Shown here piece after piece: positions 19,258 to 27,642 of a DNA stretch of 64,000 bases. The notes beneath the pieces are model-generated. The model saw only the letters and a list, made by a program, of their open reading frames with translations, ran no database searches and was not told the origin of the DNA. Made by a program: the position numbers and the translations under genes. The stretch's first letter is position 1, and every line of letters begins with the position of its first letter. Origin of the DNA: Streptomyces sp. MH60 (GTDB taxonomy: Bacteria > Actinomycetota > Actinomycetes > Streptomycetales > Streptomycetaceae); the NCBI RefSeq assembly GCF_002939385.1, contig NZ_MULI01000017.1, positions 52,054 through 116,053 of the forward strand, given 5' to 3'.

Positions 19258-19782
19258 CTAGACGATTTCGGTGTCCAGGGTCACCGGACCGGCCGGGGGA
19301 CCTTCGTCGAGCAGCGTGCGCAGCAGCTCGGCGAGTCTGGTCGGATACACCGTCTCACGTGCCCGGGTCAGTTCCTCACACGTCCACCAGCGCGCTCCGG
19401 CGACGCTGCGCCGCTCCAGTTCGGTGAGGCCGGCGGCCTCGGTGGCGGTCTGGGCGGTGCGGGCCAGGTAGTACCACTCGTCCTGGTCCCAGCGGCGGCC
19501 CGCGAAGGGGAAGGAGCACCTGCGCCGCCACAGCACCGGGCCGAGTTCGACGTCGGTGATGCCGGTCTCCTCCAGCAGCTCGCGCCGGGCGGCCTGGGCA
19601 CGGGTCTCGTCGCCCTCCACGCCGCCGCCGGGAGTGAACCACCAGTCGTCGGCCGGGTCGTCCGGTTCGTGGCCGTGCAGCAGCAGGATGCGGTCCTCGG
19701 GGTCGAGCAGCACGACCCGGGCGACCCGGCGCAGTCCGCCCTCGTAGGTGTCCGGTCCCGCCGGGGTCGCCTCAGCGGCCAC
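19258..19782 (-). CDS. NUDIX hydrolase
   Basis: The 174-residue protein carries a complete NUDIX box, GGGVEGDETRAQAARRELLE followed by ETGI, which coordinates the catalytic magnesium. Such enzymes cleave nucleoside diphosphates linked to another moiety. The substrate is not predictable. The start at 19782 overlaps the end of sipZ by 11 bases, indicating translational coupling. From memory, sipZ heads an operon with downstream genes in S. lividans, and this would be one of them. Confidence 0.9.
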   Translation of the reverse strand: MAAEATPAGPDTYEGGLRRVARVVLLDPEDRILLLHGHEPDDPADDWWFTPGGGVEGDETRAQAARRELLEETGITDVELGPVLWRRRCSFPFAGRRWDQDEWYYLARTAQTATEAAGLTELERRSVAGARWWTCEELTRARETVYPTRLAELLRTLLDEGPPAGPVTLDTEIV

Positions 19783-20548
19783 CGGTCGGCTCCGCTCCCT
19801 TTCGGGCCCGGGACGCCCCGGCCCGCTTGGCGAGCGGACCGTAGGCCGCGCCGCCCAGGATCAGCACGGCTCCGGCGATCACCACCGCGACGACGGTCCG
19901 CAGCGGCCCCGGCGAGGAGAGGTCGCCCAGCGCCCCGAAGCCGGTGGGCCGCTCCAGCATGCCGTTCATCGGCCAGGCCACGGCGTCCACGCGGGCGTTC
20001 ACGGCGCCGCGCGACACGGTGCCGCCGGCCGTGTCGGTGAGGTGGGCGGTGGAGTCCACGGAGTTGTCGCGCTCGTCGCCCAGCAGGAACAGGCGGCCAT
20101 CCGGGACGGTCACGGTCCGGAAGTCGCTGATCTCGGCCGGGGTGCCGGCGGGCAGGTACGGCTCGTCGATCACCTTGCCGTTGACGGTCAGCTTGCCCTT
20201 CTGGCAGCAGGAGACGGTGTCCCCGCCGACGGCGACGACCCGCTTGACCATCGGGGCGTTGGCCCAGGTCGCGTCCTTGAACACGACGACGTCGCCCCGG
20301 CGGACGTCGGCGCCGTCGATGCGCTGCGCCAGGACCCGGTCACCGGCGTCGATCGTCGGCGTCATCGAACTGGTCGGCACGGTGTAGGGCCGGTAGACCA
20401 CCGCTCCCCAGCCGAATCCGCCGAGGAACAGCACCAGTCCCAGCGCCACCGCGATGCCGGACAGCCGCTGTCCGGTCCGGCTGCCCACCGGACTCCTGTT
20501 CGCTCCGCCGCCGCGCGGGACCGTACGTGTCGTGCTCTCGCCACCCAT
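19772..20548 (-). CDS. sipZ: Type I signal peptidase SipZ
   Basis: The 258-residue leader peptidase has a hydrophobic N-terminal anchor, the catalytic serine in VPTSSMTPTIDAGD and the catalytic lysine in KRVVAVGGDTVSC. The box GDERDNSVDS near the end is the conserved box E. A second C-terminal membrane segment precedes the positively charged tail. It removes signal peptides from secreted proteins at the outer membrane face. Length matches the S. lividans SipZ as I recall it. ATG at 20548 starts M-G-G-E-S. A hairpin separates it from sipY. Confidence 0.93.
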   Translation of the reverse strand: MGGESTTRTVPRGGGANRSPVGSRTGQRLSGIAVALGLVLFLGGFGWGAVVYRPYTVPTSSMTPTIDAGDRVLAQRIDGADVRRGDVVVFKDATWANAPMVKRVVAVGGDTVSCCQKGKLTVNGKVIDEPYLPAGTPAEISDFRTVTVPDGRLFLLGDERDNSVDSTAHLTDTAGGTVSRGAVNARVDAVAWPMNGMLERPTGFGALGDLSSPGPLRTVVAVVIAGAVLILGGAAYGPLAKRAGASRARKGAEPTGGR

Positions 20549-20584
20549 GGAGCGGCACCTTACCCGGCGGTACGCCAACGGGGC

Positions 20585-20613
20585 AGCCCCCTCCCGGGGG
20601 CCGGAAGGGGGCT
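20585..20613 (-). terminator. Stem-loop between sipY and sipZ
   Basis: AGCCCCCT and AGGGGGCT pair over eight bases around a 13-base loop. It lies 30 bases beyond the sipY stop on the minus strand. This fits sipW-X-Y forming one transcription unit and sipZ starting another. Confidence 0.5.
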
Positions 20614-20642
20614 CTTCGAACGTCGGCGGGAACCGGCGGGCT

Positions 20643-21653
20643 TCAGCGGGTCTCGGCCGGAGCGGTGCGGCGACGACGCCACCAGACGACCGGGACCACA
20701 CCGGCGACGGCCAGGCCCTGCGGGGCGACCGACAGCGCGGCGGCGGCCGAGGGCTGGTCCTGAAGCCCGTCCTGGCCGAAGGTGTCGGGGACCGGCAGGG
20801 TGCTCCAGCGGTTCATCGGCCAGGCGACCACGATGGCGCGGCCGACGACCTCGTCCACCGGGACCATGCCGCCGTTCTTGTCCGACTGGTTGTAGCGGGA
20901 GTCCCGGGAGTTCTGCCGGTGGTCGCCCATGACCCAGAGCTTGCCCTCGGGGACCGTGACCTTGAACCGCCCGCCCTGGTCGTCGTCCGAGCACGGCGTG
21001 TTGCCCGGGTAGACGTACGGCTCGTTCAGCGCCTTGCCGTTGACCTTGAGCGGGCCCGTCTTGTTGCACTCGACCGTGTCACCCGCGACGCCGATGACCC
21101 GCTTGATCAGGTCCTTCTCGTCGGCGGACGGCATCAGGCCGATCCAGCTGAGGACCGTCTGCAGCGCGTTCGGGTCGGGGGTCGGCTCGCCCGCCAGCCA
21201 GTCGTCCGGATCGTGGAAGACGACGACCTCGCCGCGCTCGGGCTCCGAGCCGAACCAGGGGGTCAGCTTGTCGACCAGGACCCGGTCACCGATCTGAAGG
21301 GTGTTCTCCATCGAGGACGAGGGGATGGAGAACGCCTGCACCAAGAACGTCTTGATCAGCAGGGCGAGCACCAGCGCGATGCCGATCAGGATCGGCAGTT
21401 CCTTCCAGAAGGAGCGCTGCTTCTTGGCCGCGGGAGGGGTCGCGGGCGGCGTCCCGCCGACTCCCTCGTCCTCCGTCCCGCCGTTGTGTCCGCCCTGGCC
21501 GTGCTGTCCGTTCGTCACCCTGCCGTCCTCGGTCCCGGAGCCGTACCCGGAGTCCGGGGCGCCGACCGCGGTCGGACCGGAGCTCTCCTCGGGGCGTCCG
21601 CGGTTCTCCTCGCCGTCGTGACCGGACCGTGCGCCAACCGCCACATCCCCCAC
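20643..21653 (-). CDS. sipY: Type I signal peptidase SipY
   Basis: The 336-residue signal peptidase has a long Gly/Glu/Ser-rich cytoplasmic N-terminus, a membrane anchor, the catalytic serine in IPSSSMENTLQIGD, the catalytic lysine in KRVIGVAGDTVEC and box E in GDHRQNSRDSRY. A C-terminal membrane helix ends in WWRRRRTAPAETR. In S. lividans SipY is the main peptidase, by my recollection of the literature. GTG at 21653 is preceded by AAGGAG, which overlaps a TAA codon that probably was the original sipX stop. Confidence 0.93.
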   Translation of the reverse strand: MGDVAVGARSGHDGEENRGRPEESSGPTAVGAPDSGYGSGTEDGRVTNGQHGQGGHNGGTEDEGVGGTPPATPPAAKKQRSFWKELPILIGIALVLALLIKTFLVQAFSIPSSSMENTLQIGDRVLVDKLTPWFGSEPERGEVVVFHDPDDWLAGEPTPDPNALQTVLSWIGLMPSADEKDLIKRVIGVAGDTVECNKTGPLKVNGKALNEPYVYPGNTPCSDDDQGGRFKVTVPEGKLWVMGDHRQNSRDSRYNQSDKNGGMVPVDEVVGRAIVVAWPMNRWSTLPVPDTFGQDGLQDQPSAAAALSVAPQGLAVAGVVPVVWWRRRRTAPAETR

Positions 21654-22626
21654 GCCAACTCCTTACTCTCTGCCGCCGCCTGCCCCGGAAACGGCGCAGG
21701 CCCACCACTCCCATAACGAGCGGGAGTTCCGCAGGGGTCGGGAGTTCAATCATCGCGTTCGGATCGTAGGGGGCAACCCTATGCGACAGCTCGGGAGCGG
21801 CGGTCGAACCGGAGGCCGCGTCGGACACGGAGGCGTACGTTTCCGGTTCGTCCAGGGTGGTCCAGTGGCCGAACGGCCACGCGATCACCATGGCCCGTCC
21901 CACCACCTCGTCCTGGGACACCGTGCCGAAGTCGGTCTCCTGGTGGAAGCGGGAGTCGGCGGAGTTGGACCGGTGGTCGCCCATCACCCACAGCCGCCCC
22001 TCGGGGACGGTGACGTCGAACGGCGTGCGGGACGGGCTGTCCCCGGGGTACAGGTAGTCCTCGTTCAGGGGAACGCCGTTGACGGTGACGCGCCCCTGTT
22101 TGTCGCAGCACTTGACGTGGTCCCCGCCCACCGCGACGACCCGCTTGATGAGGTCCTTCTCGTCGTCGGACGGCAGCAGTCCGATGAAGGCGAGGCCCTC
22201 CTTGACCTGTTTGACGACGACGGGGTCGTCCTTCTTGGTGGTCTGCTCCCCCTGGAGCCAGCCGCCCGGGTCCCTGAAGACGACGACGTCCCCGCGCTGC
22301 GGCTCGGAGCCGAACCAGGGGGTGAGCTTGTCCACCAGGACCCGGTCGCCGATCCGGATGGTCTGCTCCATGGAGCCCGAGGGGATCACGAAGGCCTGCA
22401 CGAGGAAGGTCTTGAGCACCAGCGCGATGAGGACCGCGACGCCGATGAGGAGCGGGATCTCCTTGACGGCGCCGCGTCTGCGCCGCCGTTTGACCTTGCG
22501 CTGGAGCTTGCGGCGTTCGGCGCGGGAGCGGCCGCCGGACGGTGCGGCGGTGCGCCGCGACCCGGTGGGCAGCAGGTTCTCCGTGGGGCTGCTGGGCGCT
22601 CCTCGCGGCTTGCCCCGGCTACCCAT
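21286..22626 (-). CDS. sipX: Type I signal peptidase SipX with frameshifted 3' end
   Basis: The first 300 or so residues are a normal signal peptidase: Lys/Arg-rich N-terminus, anchor, IPSGSMEQTIRIGD, KRVVAVGGDHVKC and GDHRSNSADS. Past the C-terminal hydrophobic stretch around PLVMGVVGL, the frame has no stop and runs 368 bases out of frame into sipY, giving 446 residues. A TAA at 21663-21665, just before the sipY start, lies one frame away. Removing one base would give exactly 963 bases, 320 residues, which is the SipX length I remember. A single-base insertion near 21680 is the simplest explanation. ATG overlaps sipW by 8 bases. Confidence 0.8.
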   Translation of the reverse strand: MGSRGKPRGAPSSPTENLLPTGSRRTAAPSGGRSRAERRKLQRKVKRRRRRGAVKEIPLLIGVAVLIALVLKTFLVQAFVIPSGSMEQTIRIGDRVLVDKLTPWFGSEPQRGDVVVFRDPGGWLQGEQTTKKDDPVVVKQVKEGLAFIGLLPSDDEKDLIKRVVAVGGDHVKCCDKQGRVTVNGVPLNEDYLYPGDSPSRTPFDVTVPEGRLWVMGDHRSNSADSRFHQETDFGTVSQDEVVGRAMVIAWPFGHWTTLDEPETYASVSDAASGSTAAPELSHRVAPYDPNAMIELPTPAELPLVMGVVGLRRFRGRRRQRVRSWRGGCGGWRTVRSRRRGEPRTPRGELRSDRGRRPGLRVRLRDRGRQGDERTARPGRTQRRDGGRGSRRDAARDPSRGQEAALLLEGTADPDRHRAGARPADQDVLGAGVLHPLVLDGEHPSDR

Positions 22627-23386
22627 CGGCGTCCTTGCCGCGCGAGGCCCCCGCCCCCGCGCCGGATGCGGCCCCGGCGCCCGCCTCCGCGTCCGGCACG
22701 CGCGCGTAGCCGTCGGGACGGTCGAGCCGGGTGGCGTGGCCGAAGGGCCAGACGATCCAGTCGGCACGGCCGATCACGTCGTCCAGCGGCACCATCCCGC
22801 CTCCCGGGGAGCCCAGGTGGTCGCGGGAGTCGCTGGAGTCGGCCCGGTGGTCGCCGAGGACGAAGAGGGTGCCGTCGGGGACGACGACGTCGAAGGGGAC
22901 CGTGGACGGGCGGTCGCCGGGGTACAGGAACGCCGACTCGTCGACCGACTGGCCGTTCACCCGGACCCTCCCCTCCTCGTCGCAGCACACCACGTGGTCC
23001 CCGCCCACACCGACAACGCGTTTGATGTAGTCGCCGTGCCCGAAGGTCCCGGTGCCGTCGAAGACGACGATGTCTCCCCGCTGCGGCCGGCCATCGAAAC
23101 GGTACGCCAACTTGTTTACGAGAACGCGGTCGCCGATCCTCAATCCGCGCTCCATCGATCCGCTGGGGATCTGGAACGGCTTCAGCACGAAGGTGCTGAC
23201 CAGCAGCAGGAGCAGCAGGAGGGCCAGCAGGACCACGGTGATCCGGCCGCCCGGCACCCAGTCCGTGATCCGCCCCGGCAACGCGGAACGCGACCGTCCC
23301 TCCGGGCCCTCCGGGTCCGAGGGCTGCTCGGAGTCGGAAGGGCGGGAGGAGCGGTCGCGCTCCGTGTGCTGTGTTTCGATGTCCAT
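22619..23386 (-). CDS. sipW: Type I signal peptidase SipW
   Basis: The 255-residue enzyme is the first of four signal peptidases in the cluster. It has one N-terminal membrane anchor, the serine motif IPSGSMERGLRIGD, the lysine motif KRVVGVGGDHVVC and box E GDHRADSSDSRDH. It lacks the C-terminal membrane helix seen in SipX, SipY and SipZ and instead ends in an Ala/Gly-rich tail. ATG at 23386 is 46 bases past the rplS... gene boundary on the opposite side of no promoter-like sequence. Start is M-D-I-E-T-Q. Confidence 0.92.
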   Translation of the reverse strand: MDIETQHTERDRSSRPSDSEQPSDPEGPEGRSRSALPGRITDWVPGGRITVVLLALLLLLLLVSTFVLKPFQIPSGSMERGLRIGDRVLVNKLAYRFDGRPQRGDIVVFDGTGTFGHGDYIKRVVGVGGDHVVCCDEEGRVRVNGQSVDESAFLYPGDRPSTVPFDVVVPDGTLFVLGDHRADSSDSRDHLGSPGGGMVPLDDVIGRADWIVWPFGHATRLDRPDGYARVPDAEAGAGAASGAGAGASRGKDADG

Positions 23387-23431
23387 CGGGGCCAGATGCT
23401 ATCCGGCCCCGGCGCGGACCTCGGAGGGCGC

Positions 23432-23782
23432 TCAGCTGTCGCGCTTCTCCTTGATCTTCGCGGCCTTGCCGCGCAGCTCGCGCAGGTAGTACAGCTTGGC
23501 GCGGCGGACGTCACCGCGGGTGACGAGCTCGATCTTCTCCACGATCGGGGTGTGCACCGGGAAGGTGCGCTCGACGCCGACGGAGAAGGAGACCTTGCGG
23601 ACCGTGAAGGTCTCGCGCACGCCGGCGCCCTGGCGGCGGATGACCACGCCCTTGAACTGCTGCACACGGGAGCGGTTGCCCTCGATGACGCGCACGTGGA
23701 CGTTGACGGTGTCGCCGGGGCGGAAGGCCGGGACGTCGCTGCGCAGCGACGCGGCGTCGACGGAGTCGAGCAGGTGAGACAT
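23432..23782 (-). CDS. rplS: 50S ribosomal protein L19
   Basis: The 116-residue protein starts [20 protein letters not shown] and contains the L19 signature [12 protein letters not shown] near the C-terminus in the form [22 protein letters not shown]19 sits at the 30S-50S interface. ATG at 23782 gives the usual family length; upstream in-frame residues are not conserved. It follows trmD by about 140 bases, the common rpsP-rimM-trmD-rplS order. Confidence 0.96.
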
Positions 23783-23918
23783 TTCGTCTGCTTTCTTCGC
23801 TGATGCCACAGGTCATCAACGGAAACTAGGTGTTTCGGAATCAGGGTCGTGCGGGTCGGGACGGGCGTCGTCTCCCCCTGTGGCAGGGGCGCGCTCCGGA
23901 CGGACGCACAACAGCCGC

Positions 23919-24752
23919 CTATTCTTCCATGCCCGGGGTCCTGCGCCAAAATCGGCCGTACGGTTCCCCGTCCGGGTCGGGCTGCCAGCCCAGGATGGAG
24001 AGCATCTCGCGGTCCTTCTTGTCGAAGGCGGCGGGATCGCACCGTTCGATCAGGTCGGGCCGGTTGGCCGTGGTGCGGCGCAGGGCCTCGTCGCGGCGCC
24101 AGCGGGCGATCTTCCCGTGGTGGCCGCTGAGCAGCACGTCCGGGATGCCGCGCCCGCGCCACAGCGGCGGCTTGGTGTGGACGGGGCCTTCCAGCAGGCC
24201 GGCCATGGCGCCGGGGGCGAAGGAGTCGTCCCGGTGGGACTCGGCGTTGCCGAGCACGCCGGGCAGCAGCCGGGCCACAGCCTCGGTGACGACGAGTACG
24301 GCTGCCTCGCCGCCGGCCAGGACGTAGTCGCCGATGGACACCTCGTACACGGGCATCCGGGTCGCGTACTCGTCGACGACGCGGCGGTCGATGCCCTCGT
24401 AGCGGGCGGGGGTGAAGATCAGCCAGGGCCGTTCGGAGAGGTGGACGGCGAGTTCCTGGGTGAAGGGCCGGCCGCTGGGCGTGGGCACGATCAGGGCGGG
24501 CTCGCCGGACCCCGTCTCGTAGCCGTCGGCCAGCACGGAGTCCAGCGCGTCGCCCCACGGCTCGGTCTTCATGACCATGCCGGGGCCGCCGCCGTAGGGG
24601 GTGTCGTCGACCGTGTTGTGACGGTCGTACGTCCACTCGCGCAGGTCGTGCACGTGGACGCCGAGCTGTCCGCGCGCGCGTGCCTTGCCGACGAGGGAGA
24701 CGTTCAGCGGTTCCAGGTACTCGGGGAAGATCGTGACGACGTCGAGCCGCAT
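23919..24752 (-). CDS. trmD: tRNA (guanine-N1)-methyltransferase TrmD
   Basis: The 277-residue SPOUT methyltransferase modifies guanosine 37 next to the anticodon, preventing +1 frameshifting. Family landmarks are [16 protein letters not shown] at the start, PYGGGPGMVMK and SIGDYVLAGGEAA in the trefoil knot. The last 40 residues bear the C-terminal tRNA-binding domain and end RRTPGMEE. The ATG at 24752 shares one base with the rimM stop, indicating coupling. Confidence 0.95.
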   Translation of the reverse strand: MRLDVVTIFPEYLEPLNVSLVGKARARGQLGVHVHDLREWTYDRHNTVDDTPYGGGPGMVMKTEPWGDALDSVLADGYETGSGEPALIVPTPSGRPFTQELAVHLSERPWLIFTPARYEGIDRRVVDEYATRMPVYEVSIGDYVLAGGEAAVLVVTEAVARLLPGVLGNAESHRDDSFAPGAMAGLLEGPVHTKPPLWRGRGIPDVLLSGHHGKIARWRRDEALRRTTANRPDLIERCDPAAFDKKDREMLSILGWQPDPDGEPYGRFWRRTPGMEE

Positions 24753-25339
24753 TACGCCTCGTCCCCGGCGGTGTCCTCGGCGTCCGCGGCCACGTCCCCG
24801 GCGGCGTCCCGCGCGGAGGCGATCTCGGCCCGGTCGTCGATCAGTCCGGGCGGCGGGTCGATGACCGCGCGCTGCTCGTCCAGGTCGATCGCGGTGACGA
24901 TCTCGGAGACGAACGGCACGTAGACCTCGCTGCCGTCGGGGCGCTCCACCACGAAGAGGTCCTGCGTGGGCAGGTGGGAGATCTCGGAGATGCGGCCCAC
25001 CTCGGTGCCGTCGGCGGTCACCACGTCGAGGTCGATCAGCTGGTGGTCGTAGTACTCGTCCTCGTCCTCGGGCCGCTCGTCCGGGTCCACGTCGGCGATC
25101 AGGAGGGTGTTGCGCAGCGCCTCGGCGCCGGTGCGGTCGTGGACGCCGACGAAGCGCAGCAGCAGGCGGCCGCTGTGCACCCGGCCGGTCTCGATGGTGA
25201 GCGGCCCGGTGGAGGCGGGATCGGTGGCCAGGACGGCTCCGGGCCCGAGCCTCAGCTCCGGCTCGTCCGTGCGGACCTCGACGGTCACCTCGCCCTTGAT
25301 TCCGTGGGCGCGGCCGATGCGCGCGACTACCAGCTGCAC
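24752..25339 (-). CDS. rimM: Ribosome maturation factor RimM
   Basis: The 195-residue protein has the RimM N-terminal barrel beginning [20 protein letters not shown] and a C-terminal PRC-barrel with [13 protein letters not shown]. It assists 30S head assembly through S19. The C-terminal 35 residues are an Asp/Glu/Ala-rich tail found in streptomycete versions. It is followed directly by trmD. A strong hairpin separates it from the KH-protein gene upstream. Confidence 0.93.
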   Translation of the reverse strand: MQLVVARIGRAHGIKGEVTVEVRTDEPELRLGPGAVLATDPASTGPLTIETGRVHSGRLLLRFVGVHDRTGAEALRNTLLIADVDPDERPEDEDEYYDHQLIDLDVVTADGTEVGRISEISHLPTQDLFVVERPDGSEVYVPFVSEIVTAIDLDEQRAVIDPPPGLIDDRAEIASARDAAGDVAADAEDTAGDEA

Positions 25340-25393
25340 TGTGCTTGATCTCCTGTCGGTACTGCGACGAGCCGGTCGGGCTCATACGACTGC

Positions 25394-25427
25394 GGGCCGG
25401 GGACGGCCCAGTGGCCTTCCCCGGCCC
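25394..25427 (-). terminator. Stem-loop between the KH-protein gene and rimM
   Basis: The arms GGGCCGGGGA and TCCCCGGCCC are perfect ten-base complements around a 14-base loop. No U-run follows. It may attenuate readthrough from rpsP and the KH gene into rimM-trmD. Confidence 0.45.
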
Positions 25428-25448
25428 GAGCCGGTGCTGCGATTGGCG

Positions 25449-25688
25449 TCAGCGGACGTGGTCCACGTCGACGAGGTCGACACGGACACCGCGCCCTCCG
25501 ATGGCGCCCACGACGGTGCGCAGGGCGCGTGCGGTGCGGCCGTTGCGACCGATCACCTTTCCGAGGTCGTCCGGGTGGACCCGGACCTCGAGCACCCGTC
25601 CGCGGCGCAGGTTGCGCGAGGCGACCTGCACATCGTCAGGATTGTCGACGATGCCCTTCACGAGGTGCTCGAGAGCCTCCTCGAGCAT
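25449..25688 (-). CDS. KH-domain RNA-binding protein (KhpA-like)
   Basis: The 79-residue protein is a single type II KH domain: MLEEALEHLVKGIVDNPDDV, then the RNA-binding GxxG loop in VIGRNGRTARAL. Homologues in firmicutes pair with KhpB/Jag and bind many RNAs. No khpB is nearby. It lies two bases after rpsP, a conserved position in Gram-positive bacteria, and is very probably cotranscribed with it. The start at 25688 gives full family length. Confidence 0.93.
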   Translation of the reverse strand: MLEEALEHLVKGIVDNPDDVQVASRNLRRGRVLEVRVHPDDLGKVIGRNGRTARALRTVVGAIGGRGVRVDLVDVDHVR

Positions 25689-25690
25689 GC

Positions 25691-26110
25691 TCAGGCCTCG
25701 GACGCGGAGGACTCGGCAGCGGCCTCGTCCTTCTTGTCGGCCTTCTTCTTCTGGGTGATCGCCTCACCCTTGCCCTCGTCCTCGCCACCGATCGCCTCGA
25801 AGGACGGGCGGGCCGCCTTCTCGGCCGGCTGCAGCAGCGGAGCCGGGGCGGGCTCGCCCTTGAACTTCTGCCAGTCGCCGGTCTTCTTCAGGATGGCGAG
25901 CACGGGCTCGGTCGGCTGGGCGCCGACACCGAGCCAGTACGCGACACGCTCGGCGTCGACCTCCATCACCGACGGGTTGTACGTCGGGTGGTACTTGCCG
26001 ATCTCCTCGATGGCCCGGCCGTCACGGCGGGTACGGGAGTCGGCGACGACGATGCGGTAGTGAGGCGAACGGATCTTGCCCAGACGCTTCAGCTTGATCT
26101 TGACTGCCAC
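25691..26110 (-). CDS. rpsP: 30S ribosomal protein S16
   Basis: The product is 139 residues, beginning [20 protein letters not shown] and containing the S16 signature [14 protein letters not shown]. It is an early 30S assembly protein. The final 50 residues are a Lys/Glu/Ala-rich tail beyond the conserved S16 core, typical of Streptomyces. It heads the rpsP-KH-rimM-trmD-rplS block. GTG at 26110 follows the ribosome binding site AGGAGAA. Confidence 0.96.
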   Translation of the reverse strand: MAVKIKLKRLGKIRSPHYRIVVADSRTRRDGRAIEEIGKYHPTYNPSVMEVDAERVAYWLGVGAQPTEPVLAILKKTGDWQKFKGEPAPAPLLQPAEKAARPSFEAIGGEDEGKGEAITQKKKADKKDEAAAESSASEA

Positions 26111-26287
26111 GGGAGTGGGTTCTCCTGGTTTTGACGTGGTTGGGCACGGCGAGAGAGCCGCGTGGGGTTGCGGTACCCGAGTGCCCGATGGACGCGTCAG
26201 CCGGAGGAGAGAGGGGTCCTGTGCGACTGTCGAGTACAGCTAGCCATTGTGCCACACGCGGGCAGGCCCGTCGGACCGAGGGCACCG

Positions 26288-26362
26288 GGCCCGCCCGTGG
26301 GGCGGGCCGCTCGGCTCCCGACGGAACCCGGCCCCGGTCCGGCTGCCACGAGCAGCCGGACC
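26288..26362 (-). terminator. Tandem stem-loops downstream of the SprT-like gene
   Basis: Adjacent to the stop codon, GGTCCGGCTGC and GCAGCCGGACC form a perfect 11-base stem with a five-base loop (26336-26362). A second hairpin, GGCCCGCCC with GGGCGGGCC around a three-base loop, lies at 26288-26308. On the minus strand they separate this gene from rpsP. Confidence 0.6.
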
Positions 26363-26363
26363 G

Positions 26364-26960
26364 TCAGCTCACTCCCGCGCCGACCACCTCCGGGATCCGG
26401 AACGGCTTGCCGCAGCCGCCGCACATGATCGGGGCCTGGGCCAGCACCGACGGGACGACGCGGACGTTGCGCCCGCAGTCGCAGACCGCCTTCACGCGCA
26501 CCCCTCCCCCGGAGGAGCCGTGGCGGGCGGCCGGACCGCGGAAGCTGCGGGCCGTGTCGGTCGCGGTGGCGACGGTGTGGGCCTTCAGCGCGCGCTGCAG
26601 GCGTTCGATCGTCGGGCGGTAGCGGCGCTTCGCCTCGGGGGTGAGCGTGACCAGCGAGAAGCCGCTGCTGGGATGCGGCTCCTCGGGATGGTCCAGGCCC
26701 AGCTCCTCGGCGATCGCGAGGAACCGACGGTTGTGATAGCGCCCCGCGCGGGAGGTGTCGCGTACTCCGCGCGCGGCGGCGATGCCGTGGACTGCCTCGT
26801 GAAGCAGTCGCTCGAAGGAGAGTTCGTGTCCGCAGGCGGACGACGACTCTCCGATCAGGGACTCGGGCGCGGCAAGATCGGGCAGCTCGGTGTGGTGCCG
26901 CTGAATGTCGGCCCACGCCTGCGCCAGCTCTGCGGCGAGAACAGGTGGTGTCGTGCTCAC
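26364..26960 (-). CDS. SprT-like metallopeptidase-like protein with zinc ribbon
   Basis: This 198-residue protein contains HEAVH at residues 54-58 and a further histidine in GRYHNRRF at residue 76, the ligand pattern of SprT-type zinc peptidases. The C-terminal 45 residues hold two cysteine pairs, CDCG and CGGCG, forming a zinc ribbon as in SprT/Spartan-like proteins. Spartan proteases digest DNA-protein cross-links, but that role is only suggested here. Between the two domains is a helical segment with KRRYRPTIERL. GTG at 26960. It is flanked by terminator hairpins and looks monocistronic. Confidence 0.65.
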   Translation of the reverse strand: MSTTPPVLAAELAQAWADIQRHHTELPDLAAPESLIGESSSACGHELSFERLLHEAVHGIAAARGVRDTSRAGRYHNRRFLAIAEELGLDHPEEPHPSSGFSLVTLTPEAKRRYRPTIERLQRALKAHTVATATDTARSFRGPAARHGSSGGGVRVKAVCDCGRNVRVVPSVLAQAPIMCGGCGKPFRIPEVVGAGVS

Positions 26961-27642
26961 GTAATGACAACGAGCCGGGGGGCCGCTGTGTTCCTATTCC
27001 GGGGCATCCCAAATAATTTGCACGTACCAGTCAGTTGCCGCTGATGCGTCCCGACGAGGGCGGGTGCGCTGATCTGCGGAGAAGCCTCACAGCTCGTACC
27101 AAGCTGGTGCGTAGTCCGACGTACGCGCCGGCGCGTAGCCGCCGTCCAGGCGCCGGAGTGCGGGACCCGCGCGGGCGCAAGGGCCGTTTCGGCCGCTGTC
27201 GCGCCGGAGGGACGCGGTCCGAGTGGACGCGGCGACGGACGTGACGACGGACGCGACGTTACCGGGTACGCCGCCGGCGTGCGGCACCGCCCCGCCTCCC
27301 GGCCCGTCCGGGTCCCGCGCGGGCGCCGTTGACCTGGTCGACCTTGGCCGGAACCGTGCCGTCCGTGCGGCGGCCACCCTCGGTCATCGCCCAGCGACAC
27401 GATCCGGCCAACCGGTCGAGGGGGCGCGACGGGGTCGCCCCGGGTACCGCGCGGTCAGACCCATGTTGCCGGGAAGTGAAATCTCGCCACGCTGCCGGGG
27501 ATCGGGCAAACCGGGCCCCGCTACCACTGGACGCCGGGGCGAGCCCGGAGTTACCTGGCATACGGGGGGAGTTGCGAGCGCACTGCACGGGGGCCATGGA
27601 ATCGGGCACGGCGGCAACACTCGGCGATTGGGGCACTTTCCT
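26961..27642. other. 682-base gap between SprT-like and methyltransferase genes
   Basis: No frame here has convincing family resemblance. The segment near 26990-27016 is locally AT-rich (TATTCC, AAATAATTTG) and may hold the promoter of the minus-strand gene. From 27100 to 27640 the base composition is very GC-rich, with several open frames on both strands that look like chance. Short in-frame extension upstream of 27643 is possible, but its residues are not typical of the methyltransferase family. Confidence 0.4.

Noticed and set aside
27223..27642. 140-residue N-terminal extension of the methyltransferase
   Set aside because: The frame is open, but residues are random-looking and not found in the family; ATG 27643 precedes the conserved part.
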